Of a stretch of 64,000 nucleotides of DNA, positions 61,401-64,000 are shown in pieces. Position 1 is the first letter of the stretch. Every line of letters starts with the position of its first letter. A program made the position numbers and the translations under genes. Source of the stretch: Welwitschia mirabilis (taxonomy: Eukaryota; Gnetophyta; Gnetopsida; Welwitschiales); the NCBI GenBank assembly GCA_051453625.1, contig JBOZIK010000001.1:139847578-139911577 (forward strand). The letters run 5' to 3'. A model generated the notes under the pieces. The model saw nothing but the letters and a program-made list of their open reading frames with translations, made no database searches and had not been told where the DNA came from.

Positions 61401-64000
61401 AGATAAAAACATGTAGATGTAGTTAATCATAATTCTAAAGTCTACTAAATTCACTTTATAGAAAGAAAAATTTAACTAGAGTAAACTCACCTAAACTTCA
61501 TACTAAGATGACTAAGACTTCATTTGTAGACTTATGTGTCCTTCAGCCAATGCACAAACATCAAATATTATGTGAAGCATAAGCCTTCTCACAAAAATTT
61601 AGTAAAACAGTCACTTGATAATATATTTATTACTTCAAGTAGAGTTACATTAGTGATTAACAAGTTTCTAGTGATGTTTATACACTATTTAAGAATATCA
61701 AAACAACATTTTATAATATTTTTTTTAATAATCCTAATATATTTGATCTCTGTAACTTTATTTAAGGTAAACGTCACTCCACTTCTTTACTAATTATTAA
61801 TGAATGCATCAAAGGATCACTAAGTATTTAATTTATACTCACAAAAGAATGTCATAGATACTCTAGCACATAGGAAAGTAGCTAGAAGTGGATAGGAAAG
61901 ATTATAAAAGCAACCTTAAAAATTAAAATATCATTTTATTTAGCCCATAGGGTTTTCCTTTTCTAAACTTAAATCTAACTTAGATGAAAATTGAGGTGTT
62001 TCTTATCTTAAGAGGTAATAATGTTGGTTAGTGAGAGAGGGATGTGGTTTTAGTAAATATAGACATAAGAAGATGGTTCATGTGGTCTTCTATTAGGGTT
62101 ACATTTATACTTGAAAGAATAATTCTCCTATTTTCATTTGTTAGAATCACCTTAATACTCTTTTTAAAGAGTAAAGCATTATTTCAAACTCCTTTAATCT
62201 TATGTAAAATATTAGCTATATGTGTGAAAGATGGTGTGGTTTGCATTATATCTTCTATGCATGTAACAATATAACAACTTGCAAATAGATTGTAATGATC
62301 ATAAACTACCAAAAATTATAATTCCAAGGTTGCTTCTATGAAAAATACTATTGGTACATCCACTACACATAAAATGAACTGCATATAAAGAAAATAAAAA
62401 ACTTTCAAAAAATACAAAATAACACTACAAAAAATTAAACAAAAACTTTTAAAAATAAATATAAGAAAAAACTTTATATATAAGAAAAACCCTACATAAA
62501 AAAAGTATAAAAACAACATGAAAGAGCATAAAATGGCATGCAAAGGCATGAAAGTGTCTATGAAAGCTTCTTAGAAACTCAAGAATTATCAAATGCAAAA
62601 TTTCCTTAAGTTAAAAAAAAAAAAGATGAATAATTTGAAATAGTTTTTATTTTTCCTCTATTTATAACCTTTAGCGCTTACTTTTATAAGCAAGAAAACC
62701 TAACCTAGTTCTCACTAGCATTCTCTTTCTCCTTAAGTGTAGTATCATGATGTGTATCTTACTAGTGCCTGAGCATACTTGTATTTAATTTAACTATAAT
62801 ACTTTTATCTTTATTATTTTACTACTCATTTAACACCTCAAATTTATTAAAAAACTTAGTCTTTTAATACGTAAAATGATGCATAAACTATTCACATAGA
62901 TCTAGTAAAAAATAAACCTATTTCAAGTTGAAAGGACACTACTCCTAAACTTTTACTAAGGGGATACTTCAATAAGATCATCTTATCTTCTTATATCCTT
63001 CGGCTTAATGTAATATCTAGGGACTAATGTTAAATAAAATTTGATATAATCGATTACTTTTCTCTAATAACTATGATTTTTCAATGTCTTAAAATTAATT
63101 TAACAGTTAAGTTATATAAAGTAATTAAAATAATAGTTTGAAATCATGAATAAATACTTGGAAATGTAAACACAAAACAAGATATTAATGGTGGCATATT
63201 GAAAAATAAAAAATAAAAATAATGATTTATCTATATTAACAAATGTTTTATCTCCAATCACAATCTTCACCAAAGTAAGAAATCTAGTAAGATGAACTAA
63301 AAATTTAGTTTTTTTTTAAGCTCTGGTATGGGAAACCACTAATGCGCTAGGCCAAATCATTAAGAAAATATTCAATCCTATGTAAATCCAATACATGTCC
63401 TACATCTCAATAACATATCCCCTTCTAATGTTAATAAAATAGTGTAAAATCCTTTGCACCCCTTCTGCAAGAGTCATACTCTTTGGATGATGGTTACAAC
63501 TTTCACTTAATTAATAAGTTTTCTCATTAATTTTATACTAGAATATTTTAATTAATACAAGAGATATATCATCTTACTCAAATTGATAATTGCTTCATTT
63601 ATTACATAACAATTTCAACATGTAAAAAGACACATATGTATCTTATTAATATTTTGGATTTATAGTATGTATGTAATACCCTCTATTTTCTTACCCTAAT
63701 TAAGTACTATTTTTTTCCCTTCCTTTTCTTCTTTAATATTATTACCTAATAGACTCAACAAAACCTAGAATCAAATTTTACTTACTCCTTTATTAGTGTT
63801 TTTATATTCTAAGAGATATAAGTCACATTAATATTATATATTTACCAATAATTAATTTCTATATTATTTTTGTTTATAAATAATAGCAATGTTATAAGTT
63901 TGTGTCCTCCATTTCTTCCTAGTTTTTGTGACATAAAAAGAGATCTTATGAATAGTTGAGGAGATGTAAACTTGTTATAAACATACATGGATAAGTTTAA
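58451..64000. other. AT-rich stretch without a recognisable gene
   Basis: Both strands were read. Open frames at 61536-61793, 62044-62274 (plus) and 62316-62549 (minus, strongly hydrophobic Phe/Leu/Ile/Tyr from A-rich DNA) have no recognised similarity. Faint LTR-element-like phrases (about 59.4-59.8, 60.7 and 63.32 kb) could not be confirmed. Confidence 0.5.

Noticed and set aside
62415-62435. cactacaaaaaat resembling a CACTA transposon terminus
   Set aside because: No inverted partner and no transposase nearby; chance in A-rich DNA.
62316-62549. 77-codon minus-strand hydrophobic open frame that looks like a membrane protein
   Set aside because: The DNA is an A-rich low-complexity tract; Phe/Leu/Ile/Tyr bias is expected from it.
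63318-63340. gctctggtatggg as a possible minus-strand tRNA-iMet primer site
   Set aside because: Only 8 of 12 positions agree, and no LTR could be recognised to its right.

Overview
The window looks like old heterochromatin from a flowering plant. It is very AT-rich, has six runs of N (4213-4222, 18605-18808, 29762-29861, 31592-31613, 33118-34020, 39027-39050), and I could not recognise any host gene, tRNA or rRNA in it. What can be supported is layered, decayed retrotransposons: Ty3/gypsy of Athila type (tRNA-Asp-like primer site, C-terminal gag motif), Ty3/gypsy of Tekay/Del chromovirus type (tRNA-iMet-like primer site), Ty1/copia, LINEs, and a large unclassified repeat family. Athila and Tekay elements are typical of seed-plant pericentromeres; I cannot name the species.

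Left flank (1-17.1 kb): a minus-strand Athila-type gag-protease remnant (about 1.9-3.3 kb); a plus-strand Tekay-like LTR ending at 8721 with its primer site; a minus-strand LINE reverse-transcriptase remnant (about 11.8-12.7 kb); and a minus-strand Ty1/copia remnant (15.4-17.1 kb).

Centre (17104-44038): a nest. The outer layer reads as one plus-strand Tekay-type element, with LTRs 17109-20352 and 42012-44033, flanks AAACC/AAACT, a primer site after the left LTR and a purine tract before the right one. Inserted into it, between AAGAA duplications at 25130-25134 and 40120-40124, is a minus-strand Athila-type array with three LTRs (25135-26163, 29938-31038, 39018-40119) and two primer sites, so two element bodies share the middle LTR. 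The right-hand body keeps recognisable gag, protease, RT, RNase H and integrase with stops and frameshifts. The left-hand body is almost entirely replaced by a member of the unclassified repeat family (about 26.24-29.76 kb).

Right flank (44.04-64 kb): a structurally complete but dead minus-strand Ty1/copia element with very short LTRs (44470-49152), a weak plus-strand LINE trace near 51.3 kb, a degenerate minisatellite at 54.25 kb, a second copy of the unclassified family (about 55.2-58.45 kb), then about 5.5 kb in which I recognise nothing.

None of these elements is intact. Relative ages can be read from nesting: the copia at 15.4-17.1 kb is older than the Tekay element, which is older than the Athila array inside it. 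Many defects are C-to-T or G-to-A changes, as expected for long-methylated repeats. The two most interesting observations are the three-LTR Athila array under one target-site duplication, and a series of primer-site-like modules that runs across the LTR/leader boundary of the Tekay element.
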